From Streptomyces hayashii (GTDB taxonomy: Bacteria > Actinomycetota > Actinomycetes > Streptomycetales > Streptomycetaceae), in the NCBI RefSeq assembly GCF_024539815.1, contig NZ_JAHHIU010000149.1:1-33848 (forward strand): a stretch of 33,848 nucleotides of DNA, written 5' to 3'. A program made the position numbers and the translations under genes. Below are positions 1-6,354 of the stretch, piece by piece (within the stretch, counting starts at the first letter, position 1; every line of letters starts with the position of its first letter). A model generated the notes under the pieces. It was not told the origin of the DNA. It saw only the letters and a program-made list of their open reading frames with translations, and did not search any database.

Positions 1-69
1 TCCATCCCGGCTATCTCCGCATCGTCGCGGGCGGTGAGGAAGTGGCTCGCTACGCGTTCAGCGGCGCCG
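1..69. repeat. Perfect inverted copy of 242-310 (terminal fold-back)
   Basis: Bases 1-69 are the exact reverse complement of 242-310, both inside the TerD reading frame. The turn lies next to a GC-rich palindrome (gcggcgccgc at 61-70). Because the copy sits exactly at the window edge and would replace the normal continuation of the gene, it is best read as a contig-end assembly fold-back rather than a real repeat. Confidence 0.85.
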
Positions 70-635
70 CCTGCCTGGGGCTGAGCGGGCGCGGCGGGCG
101 CCTCCTCCTCCGCGACCTCGCCGCCGAAGTTCTTCAGCAGGGCGTCCAGACCGCCGTCGAAGCCCTGGCCGACGGCCGCGAACCGCCAGACGTCCTTGAG
201 GTAGATGTCACCCAGCATCACGGCCCGCTCGGTGGTGAACTCGGCGCCGCTGAACGCGTAGCGAGCCACTTCCTCACCGCCCGCGACGATGCGGAGATAG
301 CCGGGATGGATCTGCGACATCTGCCCGGCGCCGTCGAGGGTCGCCGTGAAGGAGAGCTTCTGGATCTGCGGCGGGATCCGGTCCAGGGTGATGCGGAAGG
401 ACTCCGTGTCGCCGGCCTGCGCGCCCAGGAGCTGGATGGACTCCTCGGGAGACTTCGGCTGGTTGAAGAAGACGAAGTACCGGTCGTCCGAGAGCCGCTC
501 TTCGGCGTCGAGGCCGAAGCAGCTGATGTCGAAGGTCAGGCCGGGTGCGGTGATCTGCACGCCTACGTACAGATCGGTGCCCGCGGTGAGGTCACTGATC
601 TTGGCCTTGTGGCCGCGTTGGAATTCCCTGGGCAT
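70..635 (-). CDS. TerD-family stress protein (3' end missing)
   Basis: The minus-strand ATG at 635 opens a protein beginning MPREFQRGHKAKISDLTAG. It continues as a typical TerD domain over about 165 residues (segments such as LYVGVQI, LTFDISCFGLDAEERL, SDDRYFVFFNQPKSPEES and GYLRIVAGGEEVARYAFSG). TerD proteins are calcium-binding stress proteins linked to tellurite resistance and, in Streptomyces, to calcium handling and differentiation; the molecular role is unsettled. After the domain comes an Ala/Pro/Gln-rich linker (EEEAPAAPAQPQAGG). In relatives with this layout the linker leads to a further C-terminal domain, which is not visible here because the sequence then turns into the fold-back at 69-1. 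The frame stays open to base 1 but those residues are probably not real. A G-rich stretch (ggggga) about 13 nt upstream may be the ribosome site. Confidence 0.85.
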
Positions 636-772
636 GCGTAACGACCGTCCCCCATCCCGATTGCGAGTGCGTCGCGTCAGGCTAACGGCAAAGTCGGACA
701 ACGCACGATGTCGGTACAGACCCGGTACACAACCGGCATCACAGGAGGTGGGACGCGTTCCCTGCGCGCGGG

Positions 773-812
773 GTGCAGGTCACTCCGCGCGCGCGGTGCA
801 GGTCACTCCGCG
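773..812. repeat. Short direct repeat, two copies of a 17-mer
   Basis: The 17-mer gtgcaggtcactccgcg occurs at 773-789 and again at 796-812 (period 23). The second copy contains the stop codon and last codons of the metallopeptidase gene on the minus strand, so the first copy looks like a small duplication of that gene's 3' end. Confidence 0.7.
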
Positions 813-1399
813 TGCGCGTCCGGTGGGTGGGGCAGACGTTCGGCCGCTACGACGCCCTCCAGGTAGCCGCGGGCGCGCTCGGTGCGCGGGTACGCCTCCA
901 GCAGCCGCCAGAAGTCTGGGCCGTGTCCCGGCACGAGCAGGTGCGCGAGCTCATGGGCGAGGACGTAGTCGATGACGTACTCGGGCATGCCCTTGAGACG
1001 GTGCGACAGCCGGATGCTGCCCTCCGCCGGGGTGCACGATCCCCACCGGGTGTTCTGGTTGGTCACCCACCGGACCGAGGCGGGCCGGGCCCTGCCTCCG
1101 AAACACTGGGCCGACAAACGCTCCGCGCGCTCGGCCAGCTCGGCGTCGCCCGGCACTCGCCGGCTCTCCTGGGCGGCGAGCTTGTCGAGCATGACGTTCA
1201 CCCAGCGTTGCTCCTCGGCCTCGGACATCCGGGCGGGGATCAGCACGATGGTGCGGTCGCCCTCGCGGTACGCGGAGACCGTCCGACGTCGGCGGGCGCT
1301 CCTGCGGACCTCGATCGCGCTCGCCCATGGGCCGCTCGGCGGCTGGCTCGTCGTACTGCGCTGTGGTGTTCCGGCGCGGTGCAGTGGGTCGGCGGACAC
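803..1399 (-). CDS. YgjP-like (M48-type) metallopeptidase
   Basis: This 198-residue protein carries the zinc-protease signature HELAH at residues 149-153, with a likely third ligand in GHGPDFW (His159). The preceding segment NTRWGSC (about 116-122) is characteristic of the YgjP/DUF45 family. These are small cytosolic zinc-dependent peptidase-like proteins whose substrates are largely unknown. Length and motif order fit the family. The start is a GTG at 1399 without a convincing Shine-Dalgarno site; the N-terminal 25 residues are low-complexity Ser/Thr/Pro and an inner start is possible. It lies 167 bp upstream of terD on the same strand and diverges from the ThiF-like gene. Confidence 0.88.
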   Translation of the reverse strand: MSADPLHRAGTPQRSTTSQPPSGPWASAIEVRRSARRRRTVSAYREGDRTIVLIPARMSEAEEQRWVNVMLDKLAAQESRRVPGDAELAERAERLSAQCFGGRARPASVRWVTNQNTRWGSCTPAEGSIRLSHRLKGMPEYVIDYVLAHELAHLLVPGHGPDFWRLLEAYPRTERARGYLEGVVAAERLPHPPDAHAE

Positions 1400-1479
1400 G
1401 CCCCGACGTTACCCGCTGCACACGGGGGAAGTCCCGACTCCGGGGCGGTTCGGTTCCGATCTCTCCTGTCACGTTTGCC

Positions 1480-1500
1480 TCGTACGACGCATTTGTACGA
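1480..1500. promoter_or_regulatory. Dyad TCGTAC-N9-GTACGA in a divergent intergenic region
   Basis: In the 238-bp gap between the divergent metallopeptidase and ThiF-like genes, 1480-1485 and 1495-1500 form six-base inverted arms nine bases apart. TACGAT at 1496-1501 could serve as a plus-strand -10 box. This could be an operator or promoter; there is no independent support. Confidence 0.3.
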
Positions 1501-1515
1501 TGAATGCCTCTGCCT

Positions 1516-1524
1516 GTGGACAAC
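1516..1524 (-). other. DnaA box (TTGTCCACA)
   Basis: On the minus strand the nonamer TTGTCCACA matches the Streptomyces DnaA-box consensus exactly. It lies in the intergenic region upstream of the ThiF-like gene. A lone box far from oriC may titrate DnaA or regulate a promoter; that is inference. Confidence 0.5.
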
Positions 1525-1637
1525 TTTCGGCAGGCTCCGGCAGGGGCGGGCATGCTGGCACTCGTCGGCGGAGCGAGGACCCCCACGCCCCGCTCCGTCG
1601 ACATGACGGGGAGTTTCCAGGCATACGGGGGCCTTCG

Positions 1638-2852
1638 ATGCATCCGACAGTGAAGCCCGCGCTGCGGCGCGGCTGGCGTGACCTCAACACGGTGCAGTTC
1701 GGGATGACGCCGGCGCACGCACTGACGCTCGGCCCGGTGGACACGGCCACCGGGAGCTTCCTCGACCTACTGGACGGGACCCGCGGGCCGGCGCTGCTAC
1801 GGGAGGAGGGCCGCCGCATGGACCTGCCCGACGGCCATGTCGACGCGCTGGTGGAGCGGCTGGCCCGGGCGGGGCTGCTCGACGACGCGCGCGGCGGCGG
1901 ACCGGACGCCCACGCGCTGCGGGAGAAGAAGGAGGTCATGGACCGGCTGCGCCCCGACCTCGCCGCACTCTCGCTTCTCACGTCGGAACCGGGCGACGCG
2001 ATCGAGCGCCTGGCCGCCCGGCGCGGGCTGCGGGTACAGGTGCGGGGCGCGGGCCGGGTCGGCGCGGTGCTCGCCGCACTGCTGTCGGGGGCCGGCGTCG
2101 GCGAGGTGGACGTGCAGGACGGCGGCCGGGTGGAGCCGGGGGACGTCGCTCCGGGCGGCCTGCCGGCCGAGGCGATCGGCGAGCGCCGGGACGAGTCCGC
2201 GCGCCGCGCCGTACGCCGGGCCGCACCGGACCGCCCACCGCGCAGGTCCCCGGGGGCGTCGCACGGGTCGGACACCCCGGGCTTCAGCCTGGTGGTCCTC
2301 GCCCCACGCGACGACGTGTCCGTGCACGCGCCCGCGCCCTCGGCGGCGGAGCCCCTGATCGCCTCGGGCACACCCCACCTCTACACCGGTGTCGTGGAGG
2401 GCACGGGCGTCGTCGGTCCGCTGGTGCTGCCGGGCGAGACGGGCTGCGCGGGCTGTCTGCAGCAGGAGCGCATCGACCGGGATCCGGCCTGGCCGCGGCT
2501 GGTCGCCCAGTGGCACTCCGGCGGAAAACGCGCGGTACGCGCCTGTGATCTGGCCCTGGCCACGGCCGTCGCCGGGCTGGCGGCCGCTCATGCCCTCGCC
2601 TTCCTCGACGGTCGGGCCCCGGCCGGCGAAGGCGCGCGGTGGGAGGTCAGCGCCCCCACCCTGCAGTGGCGCGCCCGGCCGGTACGGCCCCACCCCGCGT
2701 GTCCGTGCGGGGCCGCGCGCAAAGGTGAGCGGGAACACCCCTCCGAGGACCAGGGATCACACGCGACAATGGATGGGCATCGGCATCCGACGGAGCATCG
2801 CCGTACGGCGGACGCGACGCGGCTGTCTGGGACTTGGAGGGCGCATGTCTGA
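1638..2852 (+). CDS. Degenerate ThiF/E1-like (cyclodehydratase-type) protein
   Basis: The protein is 404 residues from the ATG at 1638, preceded by GGGGG six bases upstream. The N-terminal 115 residues resemble the leader-binding region of TOMM-type cyclodehydratase proteins. A Rossmann glycine motif follows (GAGRVG, about 134-139), with the acidic segment VDVQDGGRVEPGD. In active E1/ThiF/MoeB proteins this region continues into an SNLxRQ-type catalytic stretch; here it reads DVAPGGL, so adenylation activity is doubtful. One CxxC (CAGC, about 270) and a CPC motif near the C-terminus could bind zinc. Its stop overlaps the ABC1-kinase start by 8 bp, so the two are translationally coupled. Role unknown; no precursor peptide or other azole-forming enzyme is visible nearby. 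Confidence 0.75.
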   Translation: MHPTVKPALRRGWRDLNTVQFGMTPAHALTLGPVDTATGSFLDLLDGTRGPALLREEGRRMDLPDGHVDALVERLARAGLLDDARGGGPDAHALREKKEVMDRLRPDLAALSLLTSEPGDAIERLAARRGLRVQVRGAGRVGAVLAALLSGAGVGEVDVQDGGRVEPGDVAPGGLPAEAIGERRDESARRAVRRAAPDRPPRRSPGASHGSDTPGFSLVVLAPRDDVSVHAPAPSAAEPLIASGTPHLYTGVVEGTGVVGPLVLPGETGCAGCLQQERIDRDPAWPRLVAQWHSGGKRAVRACDLALATAVAGLAAAHALAFLDGRAPAGEGARWEVSAPTLQWRARPVRPHPACPCGAARKGEREHPSEDQGSHATMDGHRHPTEHRRTADATRLSGTWRAHV

Positions 2853-4287
2853 TCTTCCCCGGAAGGCGGTCACCCGGACCGCCAAGCTCGCCGCGCTCCC
2901 GCTCGGCTTCGCCGGGCGGGCGACCTGGGGCCTGGGCAAGCGGATCGTGGGCGAGTCCGCGGAGATCGTCGGCCGCGAACTGCAGCAGCGCACCGCCGAG
3001 CAGCTCTTCAAGGTGCTGGGCGAGCTGAAGGGTGGCGCGATGAAGTTCGGACAGGCGCTGTCCGTCTTCGAGTCCGCCCTGCCCGAGGAGGTGGCCGGCC
3101 CCTACCGCGCGGCGCTCACCAAGCTCCAGGACGCGGCGCCGCCCATGCCGACCCGCACCATGCACTCCGTGCTCACGGCGCAGCTCGGCGAGGACTGGGC
3201 GGAGCTGTTCCTGGAGTTCGACGACAAGCCGGCCGCGGCCGCCTCGATCGGCCAGGTGCATCGAGCGGTGTGGCACGACGGCCGGGAGGTCGCGGTCAAG
3301 GTCCAGTATCCCGGGGCCGGCGAGGCACTGCTGTCCGACCTCAACCAACTCAGCCGGTTCGCACGGCTGTTGGGTCCGCTCATCCCGGGCATGGACGTCA
3401 AGCCCCTGATCACAGAACTCAGGGACCGGGTCTCCGAGGAACTCGACTACGGCCTGGAGGCGCAGGCCCAGCAGGCCCACGCGGAGGAGTTCGCCGACGA
3501 CCCCGACGTCGTGGTCCCGGCGGTCGTCCACCAGTGCGACCAGATCCTGGTCACCGAGTGGATCGACGGCGTGCCGCTCTCCGAGGTGATCGCCGACGGG
3601 ACCGAGGAGCAGCGCGATCGTGCCGGTCAGCTGCTGTCCCGCTTCCTCTTCTCCGGTCCGGCACGCACCGGCCTGCTGCACGCCGACCCGCACCCCGGCA
3701 ACTTCCGTCTCCTGCCGGGCGGACCGGGCGGCGAGGACGACTGGCGGCTGGGCGTGCTGGACTTCGGCACCGTGGACCGGCTCCCGGGCGGCCTGCCCGA
3801 CCCGATCGGCGAGTCGCTGCGCATGACCCTGGACGGCGAGGCCGAGGCGGTCTACGAGCTGCTCCGCAGGGAGGGCTTCGTCAAGGAGTCCATAGAGCTG
3901 GATCCCGACGCGGTCCTCGACTACCTCCTGCCGATCATCGAGCCGGCCCGGGTCGACGAGTTCACCTTCACCCGCGGCTGGATGCGCAGCCAGGCGGCCC
4001 GGATCGCCGACATCCGCTCCCCCGCCCACCAGTTGGGCAAGCAGCTCAACCTGCCGCCCGCCTACCTGCTGATACACCGGGTGACCCTGAGCACGATCGG
4101 CGTCCTGTGCCAGCTCGGCGCGACGGTGCGACTGCGCGACGAACTGGAGGAGTGGCTGCCCGGGTTCCTCCCGCAGGACGCCACGGAAGCCACGGAAGCC
4201 GCCGGAGCCACGGACGAGCGGGAAGAGCTGGAGGAAACGGACGAGCTGGAGGAACTGGAGGCCGAGGAGTCGGCGGCCGAGGCGTGA
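2845..4287 (+). CDS. ABC1/UbiB-family atypical protein kinase-like ATPase
   Basis: The protein is 480 residues from ATG 2845, with GGAGG four bases upstream. All family landmarks are present: KFGQ (residues 67-70, the inhibitory KxGQ motif), the Ala-rich loop AAASIGQVH, the lysine strand VAVKVQYPG, the ExD motif EELDYGLEA, the catalytic loop LLHADPHPGNF and the metal-binding VLDFGTV. ABC1/UbiB/ADCK proteins are kinase-fold ATPases best known from quinone and isoprenoid-lipid metabolism. The target in Streptomyces, which uses menaquinone, is not established. The C-terminal 35 residues are strongly acidic (Glu/Thr/Ala-rich). The gene begins inside the last codons of the ThiF-like gene, implying coupled expression. 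Confidence 0.93.
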   Translation: MSDLPRKAVTRTAKLAALPLGFAGRATWGLGKRIVGESAEIVGRELQQRTAEQLFKVLGELKGGAMKFGQALSVFESALPEEVAGPYRAALTKLQDAAPPMPTRTMHSVLTAQLGEDWAELFLEFDDKPAAAASIGQVHRAVWHDGREVAVKVQYPGAGEALLSDLNQLSRFARLLGPLIPGMDVKPLITELRDRVSEELDYGLEAQAQQAHAEEFADDPDVVVPAVVHQCDQILVTEWIDGVPLSEVIADGTEEQRDRAGQLLSRFLFSGPARTGLLHADPHPGNFRLLPGGPGGEDDWRLGVLDFGTVDRLPGGLPDPIGESLRMTLDGEAEAVYELLRREGFVKESIELDPDAVLDYLLPIIEPARVDEFTFTRGWMRSQAARIADIRSPAHQLGKQLNLPPAYLLIHRVTLSTIGVLCQLGATVRLRDELEEWLPGFLPQDATEATEAAGATDEREELEETDELEELEAEESAAEA

Positions 4288-4311
4288 GCGGAGTGCGCGG
4301 CCGGTGGGGGT

Positions 4312-4407
4312 GCGAGGGTGCGGGAGCGCGAGGGTGCGGGAGCGCGAGGGTGCGGGAGCGCGAGGGTGCGAGAGCGCGAGGGTGCGGGAGCGCGAGGGTG
4401 CGGGAGC
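4312..4407. repeat. 16-bp minisatellite, 6 copies
   Basis: Six head-to-tail copies of gcgagggtgcgggagc start 26 bp after the ABC1-kinase stop; one copy has a single substitution (gagagc). The 254-bp gap 4288-4541 contains nothing else recognisable. Short frames through it give only Arg/Ala/Gly repeats and are not credible genes. Confidence 0.95.
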
Positions 4408-4541
4408 GCGGCGGTCCCGGGGCACGGAAGACGCGGGGGCACGAGGGCGCCAGAAGGGGCGGAGGGCAAGCGGGCGGGGGCGTGAAGCAGGTAGGGGAAC
4501 GGTCTCCGACAGCGGTCACGCGCGACGCGGTGTGATGCTCC

Positions 4542-4697
4542 TCACCACCAGTCGGAGTCCAGTCGTCCCTCGATCGCCCTGAGGTTGTCGCGGGCACAGG
4601 CCTCGCAGAAATAGCGCCGGACGCCGGCCTCCACGGAGCACGTCCAGGTGAGGGGCGGCGGATGTGCGGCCTGCGCACCGCAGCGGGCGCACACCAC
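4542..4697 (-). CDS. Small zinc-ribbon protein (5' end probably frameshifted)
   Basis: The credible coding part is 51 residues with two CxxC pairs: CARC near the N-terminus and CEAC at residues 31-34, plus a further Cys in LTWTCS. It ends RLDSDWW. This is the pattern of a small actinobacterial zinc-ribbon protein of unknown function. The GTG at 4697 has no ribosome site and sits directly before the first CxxC, so it is a minimal start. Upstream the same frame continues through an 18-bp repeat (DPGSST/GPGSWT units) to a stop at 4844-4842 with no ATG or GTG. An ATG at 4845 lies in the neighbouring frame, and dropping one C near 4830-4832 would join it to give about 100 residues starting MTRPPETATDPGSST. 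Confidence 0.65.
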   Translation of the reverse strand: MVCARCGAQAAHPPPLTWTCSVEAGVRRYFCEACARDNLRAIEGRLDSDWW

Positions 4698-4700
4698 AGG

Positions 4701-4822
4701 GCCGGGTCCGGTCGAGGAGCCGGGATCGGTCGAGGAGCCGGGTCCGGTCCAGGAGCCGGGTCCGGTCCAGGAGCCGGGATCGGTCGAGGAGCCGGGCTCG
4801 GTCGAGGAGCCGGGATCGGTCG
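4701..4822. repeat. 18-bp minisatellite, about 6.7 copies
   Basis: Copies of gccgggtccggtcgagga run head to tail from 4701. Variants carry tcc/atc/ctc in the middle and cgagga/ccagga at the end, and the array decays after 4822. It is a multiple of three, so on the minus strand it encodes hexapeptide repeats (DPGSST, GPGSWT) in frame with the zinc-ribbon gene, forming its likely N-terminal extension. Confidence 0.95.
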
Positions 4823-4890
4823 CTGTCTCCGGGAGGACGCGTCATCCTTCCGACGATATCCCCGTGGCAGCGGTTCGCTCGCACAACGCA

Positions 4891-4930
4891 CCGCGGGGGC
4901 CGGTCCGTTCGGACGGACCGGCCCCCGCGG
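4891..4930 (-). terminator. Very strong hairpin after the wblC operon
   Basis: Arms 4891-4908 and 4913-4930 are perfect 18-bp inverted repeats with a four-base turn. It lies about 50 bp past the last gene of the wblC operon and upstream of the zinc-ribbon gene. The following T-run is weak, as is usual in Streptomyces. Confidence 0.8.
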
Positions 4931-4980
4931 GAAGGCTTCGCCCCTGGTGTCTCAGGGGCCACCGCTTCGGGTGGGTGTCG

Positions 4981-5304
4981 TTACTGCATCACGGCCATGG
5001 CGAGCGCCCGGCGGGCGCGCAGCGAAGCGCGCTCGGCCCGACGCTGCATCCGGCGAGCGGCCAGCAGGCGGGCGGCCTGGCGGCCCTGCTCGGCCTCGCG
5101 CAGTCGGTCGTGCATATGCGCACGAGCCAGGGCTTCTGGGATGAGTTGCATCTCGCGGGTCCTGTTCTGACGCGAGTCGTACGCGCCGGTGGTGGTGACG
5201 TCTTCGGTCGCGGAGCCTGCGGGCTCGCTGGTGAACGGCTTCATCGGGGCCTGCTTCTTGGGGTCTTGCGTGAGGGGGCGGTCGATCGTTCCTGAGATGT
5301 TCAT
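4981..5304 (-). CDS. Small Arg/Ala-rich protein coupled to wblC
   Basis: This is a 107-residue protein of no recognised family. Its ATG (5304) overlaps the wblC stop as ATGA, so it should be translated by ribosomes finishing wblC. The N-terminal half is polar and probably disordered (MNISGTIDRPLTQDPKKQAP). The C-terminal half, from about residue 55, is rich in Arg and Ala (RLREAEQGRQAARLLAARRM) and should form a strongly basic helix, consistent with nucleic-acid or ribosome contact; that is only composition-based. Cys is absent. It ends before an 18-bp-stem terminator, so wblC and this gene form one unit. It should be induced with wblC under translation-inhibitor stress. Confidence 0.75.
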   Translation of the reverse strand: MNISGTIDRPLTQDPKKQAPMKPFTSEPAGSATEDVTTTGAYDSRQNRTREMQLIPEALARAHMHDRLREAEQGRQAARLLAARRMQRRAERASLRARRALAMAVMQ

Positions 5305-5669
5305 GCTGTGACCGGGTTCTTGCGCGGGCGACCACGCGGCCGCTTGCGGGCGACGACGACACCCTGGACGAACAGCTCCCCACCCCAGACGCCCCAGGGC
5401 TCGCGCCGCTCCTTGGCGCCGGCGAGGCAGGCCTCGACAAGCGGGCAGGTGCGGCACAGGGACTTGGCGTACTCGACGTCGGCCGGGGTCTCGGCGAAGA
5501 AGACCTCGGGGTCGTAGGAACGGCAGGGGACGGGCACGCCGAGGTTCTCGATGGCGTCGTCGAGCGCGGTGAGCGCCGTGAGCGGGGTCAAGGTGGGGTC
5601 CTTCGTGAGGCCGGGCGGGGGGATCGTGTCGGAAGGCGGTACGGACGGGGCGTGCGCTTCGAGTTGCAC
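5301..5669 (-). CDS. wblC: WblC/WhiB7 redox-sensing transcription factor
   Basis: The protein is 122 residues from GTG 5669, with GAGGA eight bases upstream; a longer in-frame reading back to 5879 would run through the terminator and is rejected. It has the WhiB [4Fe-4S] cysteines at 49, 72, 75 and 81 (CRTCPLVEAC), the turn motif GVWGG (93-97), and a C-terminal AT-hook RGRPRK (112-117) that marks the WhiB7 subfamily. WhiB7/WblC binds the primary sigma factor and AT-rich DNA next to -35 boxes, switching on intrinsic resistance to ribosome-targeting antibiotics. A long leader with its own ORF and terminator precedes the gene, and a coupled small gene follows. Confidence 0.97.
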   Translation of the reverse strand: MQLEAHAPSVPPSDTIPPPGLTKDPTLTPLTALTALDDAIENLGVPVPCRSYDPEVFFAETPADVEYAKSLCRTCPLVEACLAGAKERREPWGVWGGELFVQGVVVARKRPRGRPRKNPVTA

Positions 5670-5790
5670 GGTGTGTTTTTCCTCGTCTGGTCGGTCCGGT
5701 CCGGTAGGACCGGTTGTCGGCGGGTACCGGGTTCTTTTCTTGTCCCGAGGCCCCTTCGCTCCGTCGTCCCCGTGTTCGGGGCAAACAGAA

Positions 5791-5823
5791 GGGCCGCGGA
5801 TCCCGGGTGGGGTTCCGCGGCCC
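5791..5823 (-). terminator. Intrinsic terminator (attenuator) in the wblC leader
   Basis: On the minus strand GGGCCGCGGA (5823-5814) pairs perfectly with TCCGCGGCCC (5800-5791) around a 13-nt loop, followed by the T-rich TTCTGTTTG. It lies between the leader ORF and wblC, with the wblC start about 120 nt downstream, so it can only act as an attenuator of wblC. Confidence 0.8.
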
Positions 5824-5834
5824 TGAAGGCGCCG

Positions 5835-5853
5835 GCCTGATCGACGATCAGGC
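5835..5853 (-). promoter_or_regulatory. Leader hairpin overlapping the leader-ORF stop codon
   Basis: GCCTGATC-GTC-GATCAGGC forms a perfect 8-bp stem with a 3-nt loop. The TGA stop (5850-5848) of the upstream leader ORF lies in its 5' arm, so a ribosome at the stop would keep it open. It ends 11 nt before the attenuator hairpin. GGGCCGGA at 5877-5870 could alternatively pair imperfectly with the attenuator 3' arm. Confidence 0.55.
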
Positions 5854-6165
5854 TGGATCACTCCAGGGTTCCGGCCCACGGAAGGCCCACATCAGGTGGT
5901 GCTGCGTCGTCTGCTTCCGGGATCCGGCACCGGCTGCCGCAAAGGCATAGGCATGCGCCTGTCCCTTTACTGCTTCCAGTGCCTTGGTCGGTCGCTCATT
6001 GCGCTCGCGGACGGGAAGATCCGCGGAGGCAACGGAGGCGGACGCCAGCCGGCCGGCACTGATGCCGGACAGACCGGTGCCCAGGGTGGAGGCGCCGAGC
6101 ATGCACGTGGAGACGACCGAGCAATCGGTCAGTTTGGCGGCGGAGCTGCGGTTGATGATGATCAC
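5848..6165 (-). CDS. Leader ORF upstream of wblC (105 aa)
   Basis: GTG 6165 has a strong ribosome site (GAGGAGG, eight bases upstream). It opens a 105-residue frame beginning with three Ile codons (VIIINRSSAAKLTDCS) and ending FRGPEPWSDPA. A longer reading to GTG 6237 lacks a ribosome site. No family is recognised. The first half has Streptomyces-like third-position GC; the second half (ERNERPTKALEAVKGQAHAY onward) uses more A/T-ending codons, as if RNA structure or another constraint shaped it. It lies wholly between the WhiB7-type promoter and the attenuator, and its stop sits in a hairpin. It is therefore likely a translated sensor of ribosome speed, though it may also give a small protein. 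Moderate confidence that it is translated, low on function. Confidence 0.55.
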   Translation of the reverse strand: MIIINRSSAAKLTDCSVVSTCMLGASTLGTGLSGISAGRLASASVASADLPVRERNERPTKALEAVKGQAHAYAFAAAGAGSRKQTTQHHLMWAFRGPEPWSDPA

Positions 6166-6279
6166 TGGAATCGCCTCCTCTCGGCGTCTCGGGGGACCGG
6201 GGGTGAGCCCAGTCCGACGGATATGCAAGTACAGCACGGAAGCAGGGCCTTGGAGAAGGCCGCCGTTCCCGTGTCTAAG

Positions 6280-6318
6280 AACCTATGGGGATTCCCGGGG
6301 CATGCGCAAACTATTTTT
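6280..6318 (-). promoter_or_regulatory. Probable WhiB7-type autoregulated promoter of wblC
   Basis: On the minus strand the A-rich AAAAAT (6318-6313) stands three bases upstream of a -35-like TTGCGC (6309-6304), then an 18-nt spacer and TAGGTT (6285-6280) as -10. The AT-rich block just upstream of -35 is the recognised WhiB7 arrangement. The predicted transcript starts near 6273, giving a leader of about 600 nt. A small stem (ggcctt/aaggcc, 6246-6261) follows the start. Confidence 0.65.
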
Positions 6319-6354
6319 CCGACGAGTTCCGATCAATGTCCCGCGCCCCGGCCC

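Noticed and set aside
4312..4822. Tandem repeats considered as a CRISPR array
   Set aside because: Units are contiguous with no spacers, only 16 and 18 bp long, and no cas genes are nearby.
4707..4845. MTRPPGDSDRSRLLDR frame from ATG 4845 as the true protein
   Set aside because: Its continuation loses both CxxC pairs and ends in low-complexity sequence; the conserved zinc-ribbon residues are in the neighbouring frame.
5670..5879. Extended N-terminus for WblC back to 5879
   Set aside because: It would run through the attenuator hairpin, and WhiB7 proteins start close to the MQLEAHA-type segment, which has its own ribosome site.
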